Below are positions 24,692 through 33,565 of a DNA stretch of 64,000 bases, one piece after another. A model generated the notes under the pieces. That model was given only the letters and a program-made list of their open reading frames with translations. It made no database searches and was not told where the DNA came from. The translations under genes and the position numbers were made by a program. How positions within the stretch are numbered: position 1 is the first letter of the stretch; every line of letters starts with the position of its first letter. Source of the DNA: CAVVNN01 sp963749605 (lineage in GTDB: Bacteria; Actinomycetota; Thermoleophilia; Solirubrobacterales; 70-9); the NCBI GenBank assembly GCA_963749605.1, contig CAVVNN010000004.1, positions 496,001-560,000 on the forward strand, in the 5' to 3' direction.

Positions 24692-27600
24692 TTGTCTGCA
24701 CCCCAGTCCCGTGAGATTCGCGGTGAGCACGGACCCGTCCGCTACTCGCCCGAGCGCCCATATCGACCGCTCGTCTCCCCGCCCAGCGTCGAGGACAAGG
24801 ACGCCTGCGCGATCTACGCGTCCGTGCGCAAGGACGCGACCCCCAGTCACACCTCGATCGCGCAGGCGGTCCCGGCATTGCAGAAGATGCTCCACCGCGC
24901 CGGCAACGTCGACGGCGAGGGGGACGGCTGCGGCATGCTGGTGGACATCCCGCGCAAGATCTGGGCCGAGGAGGTCCGCGCCGGCGGCCACGACCCCTCG
25001 CTCGCCCTCGACGACGCCTTTGCCGTCGCCCACGTCTTCGTCGATCGCACCCTGGACCTGCAGAAGGTCCAGCATGACGCCCGCGAGCTGCTGCGCCAGG
25101 GCGGCTTCCGTGTCCTCGCCGAGCGGATCGGCGCGGTCGACTCGACCGCGCTCGGGCCGACCGCCCGCGAGGAGGAGCCCCACTTCTGGCAGCTCGCCGG
25201 CCTCCTCGCCACCGCCTCCAACCGCGACCGGGTCCTCTTCGACCTGCTGATCGAGCTGGAGGGAAAGCTCGACGTCCACGTCCCCTCCTTCTCGGCGACG
25301 ACCTGCGTCTACAAGGTGATGGGCGCTCCGAAGGTGCTCGGCGCGTACTACCCCGACCTGAGCGACGAGCGCTTCGAGACGATCGGCTGCTTCGGCCACA
25401 ACCGCTACTCGACCAACACCTGGCCCTCGTTCAGGCGCGTGCAGCCGTTCTCGGTGCTTGGCCACAACGGCGAGATCAACACGATCGAGCAGCTGCGCCA
25501 GGAGGCGCGGATGCTCGGCGTCCCGATCCAGCCCGGCTCCTCCGACTCCCAGGACCTCAACCGCGCGATCGACACCCTGGTCAGCCGCGACGGGCTCAGC
25601 CTCGCCGAGGCGATGGAGATGGTGGTGCCGCCGATCGTCAACGAGATTCGCTCGCTTCCCGCCGACCTGCATCCCTTCTACATGTACCTGCACCAGGCGA
25701 TGGGTCCGTTCGCCCAGGGCCCGGTGGCGTTGATCGCCCGCCATGCCGACGAGTGCGTGTTCTCGGCCGACGCCCTCGGGCTGCGGCCGCTGTGGCAGAT
25801 GGAGACCGGCGAGGACTTCGTCTTCAGCTCCGAGCCGGGCGTCGTCTCGGTCAACACGATGGTCTCCGAGCCGAAGCCGCTCGCCCCCGGCGAGAAGGTC
25901 CTGGTCGCGATCGACCGCGAACGCAAGCGCTCGACCCTGCACTCCCACGACGAGATGCTGCGGATCGTCCGCGATCGCTGGCTCGAGCGCAACGGGGCCG
26001 AGCAGGCCGGTCCCTACGACCGGGCGCTGGAGACCGGCGGCCCGCTGGAGGGCGAGGACGTCCCCGGCTACTCCGACGCCGGCCCGGAGGAGCCGGTCAA
26101 GGTCGCCGACCGCGTGCTCGCCGGATTCGGTTGGCAGCGCGACGACGTCAAGCTGGTCCAGCAGATGGCCTCCAACGGGGCCGAGCCGATCGGCTCGCTC
26201 GGCTACGACGGGCCGCTCGCGGCGCTTTCGCCGGAGCGCCAGAACCTCGCCGACTACTTCAAGGAGACGGTCGCCGTGGTCACCAACCCGGCGATCGACC
26301 GCGAGCGCGAGGTCGAGCACTTCTCGACCCGCACCGTCTTCGGCCGCCGTCCCTCGATCCACGCCGCTGGCGAGGACACGGGCACGATCGAGACCTCGTT
26401 TCCGGTGATCCTCGGCGGCCACCACGAGATGGCGCCGCTCTCCGACAAGACCTACCGCCGCATCGCGCGCGAGCATCGCACCTACCTGCTCGAGGACCTC
26501 TGGGAGGAGTTCCGCGGCCGCGCCGCCGCGGTCGACGTCTCCCTGCTCGAGTCCGAGACGACCCAGGGAGCGATCGAGCGAATCCAGCAGGAGGCGGTGA
26601 AGAAGGTCCGCGACGGCGCCGAGCTGCTCGTCCTCACCGATCGCACCGTCTACGACGGCGACCGCCGCTACCTCGACCCCCACCTGGCCGTTTCCGCGGT
26701 CGACCAGGCCCTGAAGCAGTTCAGGGTCGAGCCCGGCGAGGAGAACCTGCGCCGCCGCTGCGGGATCGTCCTGCGTTCGGCGGCGATCCGCAACGTCCAC
26801 GACACGATGCTCGCGCTCGGCCTTGGCGCCGACGGGGCCTGCCCCTACACGATGGTCGAGGTGATCTGCGTCGAGGACTACGAGACCGACGTCTCCAACC
26901 TCTGCGCGGCGCTGGCCAAGGGGATCGAGAAAGTGATCTCGACGATCGGGATCCACGAGGTGCGCGGCTACGCGCGCCAGTTCTCCTCGATCGGCGTCAA
27001 GCCCGAGCTGGCCGAGATCTTCCAGACGGAGGCCTTCGCCGCCTCGGTGAAGAGCGGGGTCGGCTTCTCCGACCTCGACGAGGACAGCAACGAGCGAGCG
27101 CGGGCGCTGGCCGGCGAGGAGGACGCCAAACCGGCAAAGACGTTCCGCTTCTACCCCAAGGTCTACAAGGCGGCGATCGCGACCGCCAACGGCAGCGGGA
27201 CCTACGAGGAGTACTCGGAGAAGGTCCGCGACCTGGAGCGCCAGAGTCCGATCTCGATGCGCCACGTCATGGGGCTGAAGGGCGATCGCGAGCCGGTCGA
27301 CCCCGCCTCGGTCGACGTCGGCGTCGGCCATCACGACTACCCGGTGGTGATCTCCTCGATGAGCTTCGGCTCGCAGTCCGAGCCCGCCTTCCGCGCCTAC
27401 GCCGAGGCGGCGAAGGCGATCAACGTCCTCTGCATCAACGGCGAGGGTGGCGAGATCCGCGACATGTACGGCCGGTACCGCAAGTGGCGCGGCCAGCAGG
27501 TGGCGTCGGGCCGCTTCGGCGTCTCGGCGGAGATGATCAACTCCTCCTACGTCGCCGAGATCAAGATCGGCCAGGGCGCCAAGCCCGGCGAGGGCGGCCA

Positions 27601-29365
27601 CCTGCCTGGCAAGAAGGTCTCCGAGAAGGTCGCCGCCGCGCGCAACGCGGCGCCGGGCACCGACCTGATCTCGCCCTCCAACAACCACGACCTCTACTCG
27701 ATCGAGGATCTGGCGGAGCTGATCGACGAGCTGAAGACGGTCAACCCCGACGTGCGGGTCTCGGTCAAGGTGCCGGTGGTGCCGAACATCGGCACGATCG
27801 GCCTCGGGATCGCCAAGGCGGGCGCCGACATCATCACCCTCTCCGGCTTCGAGGGAGGCACCGGCGCCGCCCGCCAGCACGCGTTGCGTCACGTCGGTCT
27901 GCCGTCGGACATCGGCACCCGCGCCGTGCACCGGGCGCTGATGGAGGCGGGCATTCGCAACCGGGTCGAGATCTGGGCCGACGGCGGCTACCGCACCGGC
28001 CACGACATCGTCAAGCTGCACTGCCTCGGCGCCAACCGGGTCGGGTTCGGGACGCTGGCGATGGTCAGCATCGGCTGCACCATCTGCCGCGGCTGCCAGC
28101 TCGACACCTGCCACGTCGGCATCGCCACCCAGATCGAGACGGTCGAGCAGGCCCAGGAGCACGGCCTGAAGAAGTTCACCCCGCAGGAGATCGACCGCGC
28201 CGCCGAGAGCTGCGCACGGTTCTTCCAGGCGATGGGCGAGGAGGTCAAGCAGGTGGTCGCCTCGCTCGGTTACGAGCGCGCCCAGGACCTGGTCGGCCGC
28301 TACGACCTGCTGGAGCAGATCGCGGCCCACGACAGCATCGACCTGGCGCCGCTGATCACCCCGCTGGAGGAGTTCCTCGACCTCGAGCCGCTCGACCTGC
28401 CGGTGGCGGAGGGGATCGCCGAGGAGCGCGCCGAGGCCGGCCTGGTCGCGGCGCGGCCGATCCGGATGGAGGCGAAGGCGGCCTCGGCCCAGATCGGCGC
28501 GCTCGCGGGCGAAGTCTGCTCGGGGCGGACGGTGCGCAGCACCTTCCCGCGCCCCACCGACGCCAACGATCGTGTGCTCGGCACCGAGCTCGCCGGGGCG
28601 ATCTCTCGCTCCCGCATCTTCGACGACGGCCCCGAGCCGGGCGAGGACGTGCTCGCCAGCCTCGAGTTCAACGGCGGCTCGGTCGCCGGCCAGGGCTTCG
28701 GCGCCTTCAACGCCTATGGCGTCTCGATCCGGGTCGAGGGCGGCGCTCAGGACGGCGTCGGCAAGGCGATGCTCGGGGGTACCGTGGCCGTGTTGAAGGG
28801 CAAGGGGGCAAAGGGCCGGCGGCTCAACGGCTCGGTTGGCAAGTCCTTTGCCTACGGCGCCCAGCGCGGCCGCCTCTTCGTCCAGGGCTCGGCCGACTCG
28901 CGCTTCTGCATCCGCCTCTCCGGCGCCGACGTGGTGCTTGCCGGGGAGCCCGAGCGCGACATCGACGACAGCCGTGGCTGCATCGTCGATCGCGCCAACG
29001 CCAAAGGGTTCGCCTTCGAGTACATGACCTCCGGCCGCGCCGTCGTCCTCGGCGACATCGGCCCGTGGGCCTGTGCTGGGATGACCGGCGGCCGCGTCTA
29101 CGTCCGCCACAACGCCTTCGGCATCGACCGCGACGCAATCGAACGCCGCATAGGCGAGGGCGCCAAAGTCGAGCTGAGGGACCTGGACGCCGAGGGCCTG
29201 CTCGACATCGACGACCTCCTCACCCACTACGCCGAGGAGCTCAGGGCCACCGATCAGGGCGAGGAGGTTGTCCGGATCCTCGAGCTCGCCGCCGACGCCA
29301 CCAGCAACTTCCTCATGGTCGTGCCGCACAAGCTCCAGGCGGACCCGAGCATCTCTACTGAGTGA
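24692..29365 (+). CDS. gltB: glutamate synthase large subunit
   Basis: Transfers the glutamine amide to 2-oxoglutarate to make glutamate. The 1557 residues contain a type II glutamine amidotransferase domain with nucleophile Cys39 (EDKDACAIYASVRK) at about 39-430, a central domain at about 480-770, the FMN-binding glutamate-synthase domain at about 830-1200 with [3Fe-4S] cysteines at 1129, 1135 and 1140 (GCTICRGCQLDTCHVG), and a C-terminal GXGXG beta-helix at about 1290-1490. The start is TTG, with GGAGG before it. The cysteine is preceded by a 38-residue stretch that may be cleaved. No gltD small subunit is adjacent, so its electron donor must lie elsewhere or be different. Confidence 0.93.
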   Translation: MSAPQSREIRGEHGPVRYSPERPYRPLVSPPSVEDKDACAIYASVRKDATPSHTSIAQAVPALQKMLHRAGNVDGEGDGCGMLVDIPRKIWAEEVRAGGHDPSLALDDAFAVAHVFVDRTLDLQKVQHDARELLRQGGFRVLAERIGAVDSTALGPTAREEEPHFWQLAGLLATASNRDRVLFDLLIELEGKLDVHVPSFSATTCVYKVMGAPKVLGAYYPDLSDERFETIGCFGHNRYSTNTWPSFRRVQPFSVLGHNGEINTIEQLRQEARMLGVPIQPGSSDSQDLNRAIDTLVSRDGLSLAEAMEMVVPPIVNEIRSLPADLHPFYMYLHQAMGPFAQGPVALIARHADECVFSADALGLRPLWQMETGEDFVFSSEPGVVSVNTMVSEPKPLAPGEKVLVAIDRERKRSTLHSHDEMLRIVRDRWLERNGAEQAGPYDRALETGGPLEGEDVPGYSDAGPEEPVKVADRVLAGFGWQRDDVKLVQQMASNGAEPIGSLGYDGPLAALSPERQNLADYFKETVAVVTNPAIDREREVEHFSTRTVFGRRPSIHAAGEDTGTIETSFPVILGGHHEMAPLSDKTYRRIAREHRTYLLEDLWEEFRGRAAAVDVSLLESETTQGAIERIQQEAVKKVRDGAELLVLTDRTVYDGDRRYLDPHLAVSAVDQALKQFRVEPGEENLRRRCGIVLRSAAIRNVHDTMLALGLGADGACPYTMVEVICVEDYETDVSNLCAALAKGIEKVISTIGIHEVRGYARQFSSIGVKPELAEIFQTEAFAASVKSGVGFSDLDEDSNERARALAGEEDAKPAKTFRFYPKVYKAAIATANGSGTYEEYSEKVRDLERQSPISMRHVMGLKGDREPVDPASVDVGVGHHDYPVVISSMSFGSQSEPAFRAYAEAAKAINVLCINGEGGEIRDMYGRYRKWRGQQVASGRFGVSAEMINSSYVAEIKIGQGAKPGEGGHLPGKKVSEKVAAARNAAPGTDLISPSNNHDLYSIEDLAELIDELKTVNPDVRVSVKVPVVPNIGTIGLGIAKAGADIITLSGFEGGTGAARQHALRHVGLPSDIGTRAVHRALMEAGIRNRVEIWADGGYRTGHDIVKLHCLGANRVGFGTLAMVSIGCTICRGCQLDTCHVGIATQIETVEQAQEHGLKKFTPQEIDRAAESCARFFQAMGEEVKQVVASLGYERAQDLVGRYDLLEQIAAHDSIDLAPLITPLEEFLDLEPLDLPVAEGIAEERAEAGLVAARPIRMEAKAASAQIGALAGEVCSGRTVRSTFPRPTDANDRVLGTELAGAISRSRIFDDGPEPGEDVLASLEFNGGSVAGQGFGAFNAYGVSIRVEGGAQDGVGKAMLGGTVAVLKGKGAKGRRLNGSVGKSFAYGAQRGRLFVQGSADSRFCIRLSGADVVLAGEPERDIDDSRGCIVDRANAKGFAFEYMTSGRAVVLGDIGPWACAGMTGGRVYVRHNAFGIDRDAIERRIGEGAKVELRDLDAEGLLDIDDLLTHYAEELRATDQGEEVVRILELAADATSNFLMVVPHKLQADPSISTE

Positions 29366-29372
29366 CAGGCGC

Positions 29373-29481
29373 AAGGAGGGTCGGGCACCCCTCCGCCGGA
29401 AACCGTCCGCCTCACACGTTCACAGGGACGTAAGCGTTGTCGCTCCCAAAGTTTCCGTCGGAAGGGCACCCGACCCTCCTT
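29373..29481. repeat. long inverted repeat downstream of gltB
   Basis: Two 31-base arms (29373-29403 and 29451-29481) form an inverted repeat matching at 27 of 31 positions around a 47-base centre. Three of the four mismatches become G-U pairs on the minus strand and one does not. It begins 8 bases after the gltB stop and ends 8 bases before the convergent gene's stop, where a bidirectional terminator is expected. No U-run follows on either strand, so classical intrinsic termination is doubtful. Its organisation resembles that of 20565-20688. Confidence 0.7.
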
Positions 29482-29489
29482 GGGGCTTG

Positions 29490-29906
29490 TTACAGGGTCA
29501 AGCGGTCGGCTATGGCGCGGACCTCGTGGAGTAGGCCGTCGAGCATGGCCTCGGTGTTCGTGTGTATCCGCCACTCGGCGTAGCGGCGGTCCTGCTCGAA
29601 GGCGTCGAGGCGGCGCTCCAGCTTGCGGGTACGCTCGTCGACCTTGCGCACCGAGCGCTCCAGTCGCTTCTCGCTCTTGCGAACCCTCCGCTTGACGTAG
29701 CGGCGGGTCTCCTCGCGCAGCGCATCCAGCTCCCTGCGCAGGTCGGCGTCATCCTCGCCGCCGTGCTCGGCGAGCATCTCCTCGACCCCCACCCGCACCC
29801 GCTCGATTTCCTCATGCAACCGCTCGCGTGCCCGCTCGGCGGCAGCGGACAACTCCGGCGTGCCAGGCGGATGGGAGGGGTCGGGACCGACGCTCATGCC
29901 CCGCAT
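29490..29906 (-). CDS. coiled-coil protein of unknown function
   Basis: A 138-residue, highly charged, helical protein. Long heptad-like stretches (ARERLHEEIERVRVGVEEML, then RRYVKRRVRKSEKRLERSVR and KVDERTRKLERRLDAFEQDR) indicate a coiled coil over most of residues 22-110. There is no membrane segment or signal peptide. A second in-frame ATG is at 29897. It is convergent with gltB across the long inverted repeat and lies upstream of nothing obvious. A scaffolding or nucleoid-type role is possible but not supported. Confidence 0.7.
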   Translation of the reverse strand: MRGMSVGPDPSHPPGTPELSAAAERARERLHEEIERVRVGVEEMLAEHGGEDDADLRRELDALREETRRYVKRRVRKSEKRLERSVRKVDERTRKLERRLDAFEQDRRYAEWRIHTNTEAMLDGLLHEVRAIADRLTL

Positions 29907-29972
29907 GCTAGGGCGCGGGGTGGCGGAACCGGATTAGCCAGGCGCCGCCTCCTCGCTCCCGCGTCCGGGCGG

Positions 29973-30572
29973 CTAGGTTTCGAGCGCGATCAGCCGGTAG
30001 CGGCCGATCGCGAGCTCGTCGCCATCGCCGATGCGGCTCCACTCGACCGCCTCGCTGTTGAGGAAGACCCCGTTGAGGCTGCGGTCGTCCAAGACTCGCA
30101 GCGGTTTGGGGGGCTCGGAGACGATCAGAGCGTGGCGCCGGGAGACGCTGGGGTCGTCGAGGCGGATGTCGGCGACGAGGCTGCGCCCGATTCGCGTCCA
30201 GCCCGGCTCTATCGGGAAGATCCGGATCTCGCCGTCCTCCTCGCAGAGGGCGAGGTATTGGCCCGGTCCCGGCAGCATCTCCCGCGCTTCGCGCAGCCAG
30301 TCCCGGGGGCGCTCCTGGGAGGAGACCGCGAACTCGGCGGTCTGCGCGCCGTGCTCCTGCATCGACTCGAAGATCGAGTCGCGGCAAAAATCGGAGCCGC
30401 CGCAGCGTGGGCACTCGGGGAGGCTGTCGGTCTCCTGCAGGGAGAGCTGGGAGCCGCACTCGAGACAGAAGAACGTTCCCGACCCTGGGGACATCCCGGT
30501 CTGGAATCGGCTGCTGACCGAACTGGCGCTGACGTTGGCAGAGATAGGGACTCCTTCCCGGCGCCTCTTCAA
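29973..30572 (-). CDS. zinc-ribbon and FHA-domain protein
   Basis: A 199-residue protein. The N-terminal region has a zinc ribbon (FFCLECGSQ and LPECPRCGGSDFCR, Cys36, 39, 54 and 57), and the C-terminal half an FHA phosphothreonine-binding domain with GWTRIGRSLVADIRLDDPSV, SRRHALIV and LDDRSLNGVFLNSE. FHA domains read Ser/Thr kinase signals, so a kinase partner is expected somewhere; none is nearby. The start could instead be the in-frame ATG at 30494, which still keeps the zinc ribbon. It is divergent from the SRPBCC gene. Confidence 0.85.
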   Translation of the reverse strand: MKRRREGVPISANVSASSVSSRFQTGMSPGSGTFFCLECGSQLSLQETDSLPECPRCGGSDFCRDSIFESMQEHGAQTAEFAVSSQERPRDWLREAREMLPGPGQYLALCEEDGEIRIFPIEPGWTRIGRSLVADIRLDDPSVSRRHALIVSEPPKPLRVLDDRSLNGVFLNSEAVEWSRIGDGDELAIGRYRLIALET

Positions 30573-30584
30573 TCGATCCTAGCG

Positions 30585-30640
30585 CGCCGCCCCATCTCTT
30601 CGCAAGTGGCGGTCCGCATTCATGGTCCGCCGGGGCGGCG
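30585..30640. repeat. GC-rich inverted repeat in a divergent promoter region
   Basis: Nine perfectly matched bases, CGCCGCCCC at 30585-30593 and GGGGCGGCG at 30632-30640, form an inverted repeat around a 38-base loop that contains a second near-match pair (GGCGG and CCGCC). It lies between the divergent FHA and SRPBCC genes. It may be an operator or simply GC-rich self-complementarity; evidence is weak. Confidence 0.3.
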
Positions 30641-30661
30641 TGAGACTAGAATCGCGCCGCG

Positions 30662-31180
30662 ATGGGACCGGTCAGCGCCGAGGTCGAGATCGACGTGCCG
30701 CGGGAGCGGGTGTTCGAGTTCGTCGCCGACCTCGCCAACCGCCCCTCGTTCACCGGCCACTTCATCTCCGGCTTTCGCCTCACCCGGATCGAGTCCGCCG
30801 GGGTTGGCGCGGGGGCGCGCTTTCGCTTCGACGTCCCGCTGAGCTCGTGCTGGATGGATACGGCGATCGCCGAGTTGGACGTGCCCCACCGTGTGGTCGA
30901 GCACGGCAGTGGCGGGCGGGGCAACCGGGTCCGCTCGACCACTGTCTGGGAGCTGACAGAGGGTCCGGGCTCGCAGACCAAGGTCCGAGTCTCCTGCTGG
31001 ACCGAGTCCTCGCATCCCGTCGACAGGGTCAAAGAGGCGCTGTCGGGCGCCTCCTTCCGGCACGAGCGCCGCTGGCGCGAGGCGCTGCGGCGACTCCGCG
31101 ACGGGCTCGAGTCGGGCACCTTCGCCGCCGGCCGTGTCGCCGTCGCCGGGGGCAGCCGCTACGCGACCGGCATCCCCTGA
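30662..31180 (+). CDS. SRPBCC-superfamily protein (polyketide cyclase/dehydrase-like)
   Basis: A 172-residue protein of the START/Bet v1-like helix-grip family. The start (SAEVEIDVPRERVFEFVADL) and the segments ANRPSFTGHFISGFRLTRIE and TTVWELTEGPGSQTKVRVSC are typical of SRPBCC proteins annotated as polyketide cyclase or lipid-binding. It has no signal peptide. The gene is divergent from the FHA gene and is followed after 28 bases by a lipoprotein on the same strand. No ligand can be named. Confidence 0.85.
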   Translation: MGPVSAEVEIDVPRERVFEFVADLANRPSFTGHFISGFRLTRIESAGVGAGARFRFDVPLSSCWMDTAIAELDVPHRVVEHGSGGRGNRVRSTTVWELTEGPGSQTKVRVSCWTESSHPVDRVKEALSGASFRHERRWREALRRLRDGLESGTFAAGRVAVAGGSRYATGIP

Positions 31181-31208
31181 GTCCGCCTTTATAGACTCCC
31201 GCCCGCCG

Positions 31209-31757
31209 ATGACCCGTTCCCGCCGCTTTCTCCTGCCGTCGTTCGCCGCGCTCGTTCTCGCCGCCCTCGCCCTCGCCGTCTCCGCCTGTGGCTACTCGAG
31301 CGATTCCAAGAGCGTGATGGAGGGGCAGACGGTCTCGCTCGGGGACCTCCAGTACACCGTCATCTTCTCCCGCTACCTCAACACGAACGACAGCGAGGAC
31401 TCCGCCTACCTGGTCGGGCAGCCCGCCCCGCCGGAGGGCTCCGCCTACTTCGGGGTCTTCTTCGAAGTCCAGAACCAGAGCCACGGCCTCCAGGCGCTGC
31501 CGAAGACGCTGACGATCACCGACGCGGCGCACCAGGTCTACGACGTGATTCCCAGCGAAAGCCTCTATGCGCTCCCGCTGGGCGGCTCGGCCGAACCGCA
31601 GGAACAGGTCCCGGTCCTCGACTCGACCCCCCAGCAGGGCCCGATCGAGGGCTCGCTCGCGCTCTTCCTGCTTCCCGGCGCGACCTCTGACAATCGTCCG
31701 CTGACGCTCTCCATCCCAGGGCCCGAAGGCCCCGCCGAGGTCACGCTCGACCTCTAG
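31209..31757 (+). CDS. exported lipoprotein (DUF4352-like), function unknown
   Basis: A 182-residue lipoprotein. The signal peptide ends in the lipobox VSAC, with Cys27 as the likely lipidated residue. The mature part has an immunoglobulin-like beta pattern: SVMEGQTVSLGDLQYTVIFS, then EGSAYFGVFFEVQNQSHGLQ and LPGATSDNRPLTLSIPGPEG, resembling DUF4352 telokin-like domains. The ATG at 31209 is the correct start because codons upstream run through the SRPBCC gene. A TATAGA box at 31191-31196 could be a -10 promoter element. It is convergent with the penicillin-binding protein. Confidence 0.8.
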   Translation: MTRSRRFLLPSFAALVLAALALAVSACGYSSDSKSVMEGQTVSLGDLQYTVIFSRYLNTNDSEDSAYLVGQPAPPEGSAYFGVFFEVQNQSHGLQALPKTLTITDAAHQVYDVIPSESLYALPLGGSAEPQEQVPVLDSTPQQGPIEGSLALFLLPGATSDNRPLTLSIPGPEGPAEVTLDL

Positions 31758-31771
31758 GCTCGCTGCGCCGC

Positions 31772-33505
31772 TCAGAGGCCGGCGGAGAGGACTTGGGCTG
31801 CAGCGGGGGCGGCGACTTCGCCGCCCGCCGCGCCGGCGTCGATGAACAGCGCGCCGATCGCCAGCTTCGGCTTGTCGGCGGGGGCGAAGGCGGCGAACCA
31901 GGCGTCCTTTATCTGGACAGGGTGGGGGGAGTTCTCCTGCCCAGGCTCGGGGCCCAGCTCGGCCGTTCCCGTCTTGCCCGCGACCTGGCCCTCGGGGATC
32001 GCGCCCGCGGTGCCGGTGCCTTCCGTGACCACCCCGATCATCAGATCGGTCAGCTCGCCGGCGATCTTCTTCGACATCACCTGCACCGGTTCGGGGTCGG
32101 GCCGCAGCTTGCTGTTGGCGACGATCGAGGTCGGTTCGCGCACGCCTCCGTTGCCGATCGTCTGGGCGACGCTCGCCATCTCCAGCGGGGTGGCCAGGAC
32201 TTCGCCCTGTCCGATCGCGCTCACGCCGAGGTCGAGTTCGTCGCCGATTTCCTTCGGGATGCTGGACTCGGCCGGTTCGACTTCGCGCGCGATCCGCGGC
32301 GCGTAGAGGGTGGGCGGCGAGTTGAAGCCGAACCGCTCCGCCGTCGCGACCATTTCGTCGTTGCCGATCTTCGGCCCGAGCGGGACGAAGTCGGCGTTGC
32401 ATGACTCCGCGAACGCCTGCCGGAAGGTGCCGCCGCAGTACTCGCCGTTGGCGTTTTCGATGAAGCGCCCCCCGACGTTTACGCCGTTGGTGATTTCGAA
32501 TTCGTCGTCGAGCGAGACCACGCCCTTCGCCAGCGCCGCTGTGGTGGTGATCATCTTGAAGGTGGAGCCGGGCGGCTGGGGGGCGGAGAAAGCCTGGCCG
32601 GCGAGGGCGCGGACGTCGCCGTTGTGGGCGTCGAGGACCGCCATGCCTCCCGCGCGCCCGGCCAGCGCCGAGACGGCGGCAACCTGCAGGTTCGGGTCGA
32701 TCGTCGTCTTCACCGGGGCGCCGGCCTTCGGTTCCGACTTGGCGAGGATGCGAGCGGAGCCGCCGAAGTCGGCGACGGCGAGCAGCGAGCCCCCCGGCTT
32801 GCCGGCGAGCCGGGCGTTGAACGCCCGCTCGAGACCGCTGACGCCGACCGGCGTGTCGGGCGCGAAGCCGTGGCGGGCCAGGGCGGGGAGCTCGGCGGCT
32901 GCCGCCATGCCCACTTCTCCCGTGACGTCGATCGCGGCGCTGCCGAGCGGGTGCGCGCGTTCATTGGCGGGACCTTCGGCCAGCGGCGATTCGTCGGCGG
33001 CGAGGATCGGCGCCCGCGGCGCCAGTTCGACCTGGTTCTCCAGGTGCTCGCCTCGGCGCAGTCCGGGGAAGACGAGGCTCGGGTCCCAGTCGATGCCGCC
33101 TTCGTCGAAGGGTAGGTCGATGTCGGAATCGATCCGGCCGAAGGCGACGGTATCGGCTTCTATCGCCACCGGCACCGCCGTCGCGCCGCCGGCCGAGGTG
33201 GTTTCCCGCGGGGTGTGGGGTTCGAGCGACCGCAGTGTCGCCGTCATTGCGGCTTCGCGGTAGGCCGTGGTGAAGTCGCTGACCGTGATCGCGCGCTGCG
33301 AGGCCGGGTTCAGCTCCCCGTACATCGCGGCGAATTCGTCCCGTGCCCAGGCCCGGGTGTAGCGCTCGGCGGCTTCCTTCTCCGGCGACCCCGGGGCGCC
33401 CGCGCTCGCGCCCATGACGAAGGACACTGTCGCGATGATCGCTAGGGGGAGCGTGCGGGTGAAAAGACGACGACGCCGCTCCACCTCGGGCGGGAGGCGG
33501 TTCAT
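31772..33505 (-). CDS. penicillin-binding protein, transpeptidase
   Basis: A 577-residue class B-type penicillin-binding protein. After a membrane anchor (LPLAIIATVSFVMGASAG, about 17-34) comes an NTF2-like domain of the MecA_N type (YTRAWARDEFAAMYGELNPA) and a dimerisation region. The transpeptidase domain has the active-site SxxK motif STFK near residue 317, SCN in FAESCNADFVPLG near 367 and KTG in VAGKTGTAELG near 510. I chose ATG 33505, which puts the basic anchor first; an upstream start at 33559 adds 18 unlikely residues. It is divergent from the MarP-like protease by 60 bases. Confidence 0.9.
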   Translation of the reverse strand: MNRLPPEVERRRRLFTRTLPLAIIATVSFVMGASAGAPGSPEKEAAERYTRAWARDEFAAMYGELNPASQRAITVSDFTTAYREAAMTATLRSLEPHTPRETTSAGGATAVPVAIEADTVAFGRIDSDIDLPFDEGGIDWDPSLVFPGLRRGEHLENQVELAPRAPILAADESPLAEGPANERAHPLGSAAIDVTGEVGMAAAAELPALARHGFAPDTPVGVSGLERAFNARLAGKPGGSLLAVADFGGSARILAKSEPKAGAPVKTTIDPNLQVAAVSALAGRAGGMAVLDAHNGDVRALAGQAFSAPQPPGSTFKMITTTAALAKGVVSLDDEFEITNGVNVGGRFIENANGEYCGGTFRQAFAESCNADFVPLGPKIGNDEMVATAERFGFNSPPTLYAPRIAREVEPAESSIPKEIGDELDLGVSAIGQGEVLATPLEMASVAQTIGNGGVREPTSIVANSKLRPDPEPVQVMSKKIAGELTDLMIGVVTEGTGTAGAIPEGQVAGKTGTAELGPEPGQENSPHPVQIKDAWFAAFAPADKPKLAIGALFIDAGAAGGEVAAPAAAQVLSAGL

Positions 33506-33565
33506 TTTGCTGAAAGGTAGTGGAGGGGTCGGGCGCCGGACGCCGTGGCCTGCTTCCATTTACAC

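Noticed and set aside
24641..29374. A continuous open frame of nearly 1600 codons on the minus strand opposite gltB
   Set aside because: It is the mirror of gltB's codon bias in GC-rich DNA; the protein is Arg/Asp/Leu-rich without domains, and gltB itself has complete catalytic motifs. Similar long antisense frames occur opposite most large genes here.
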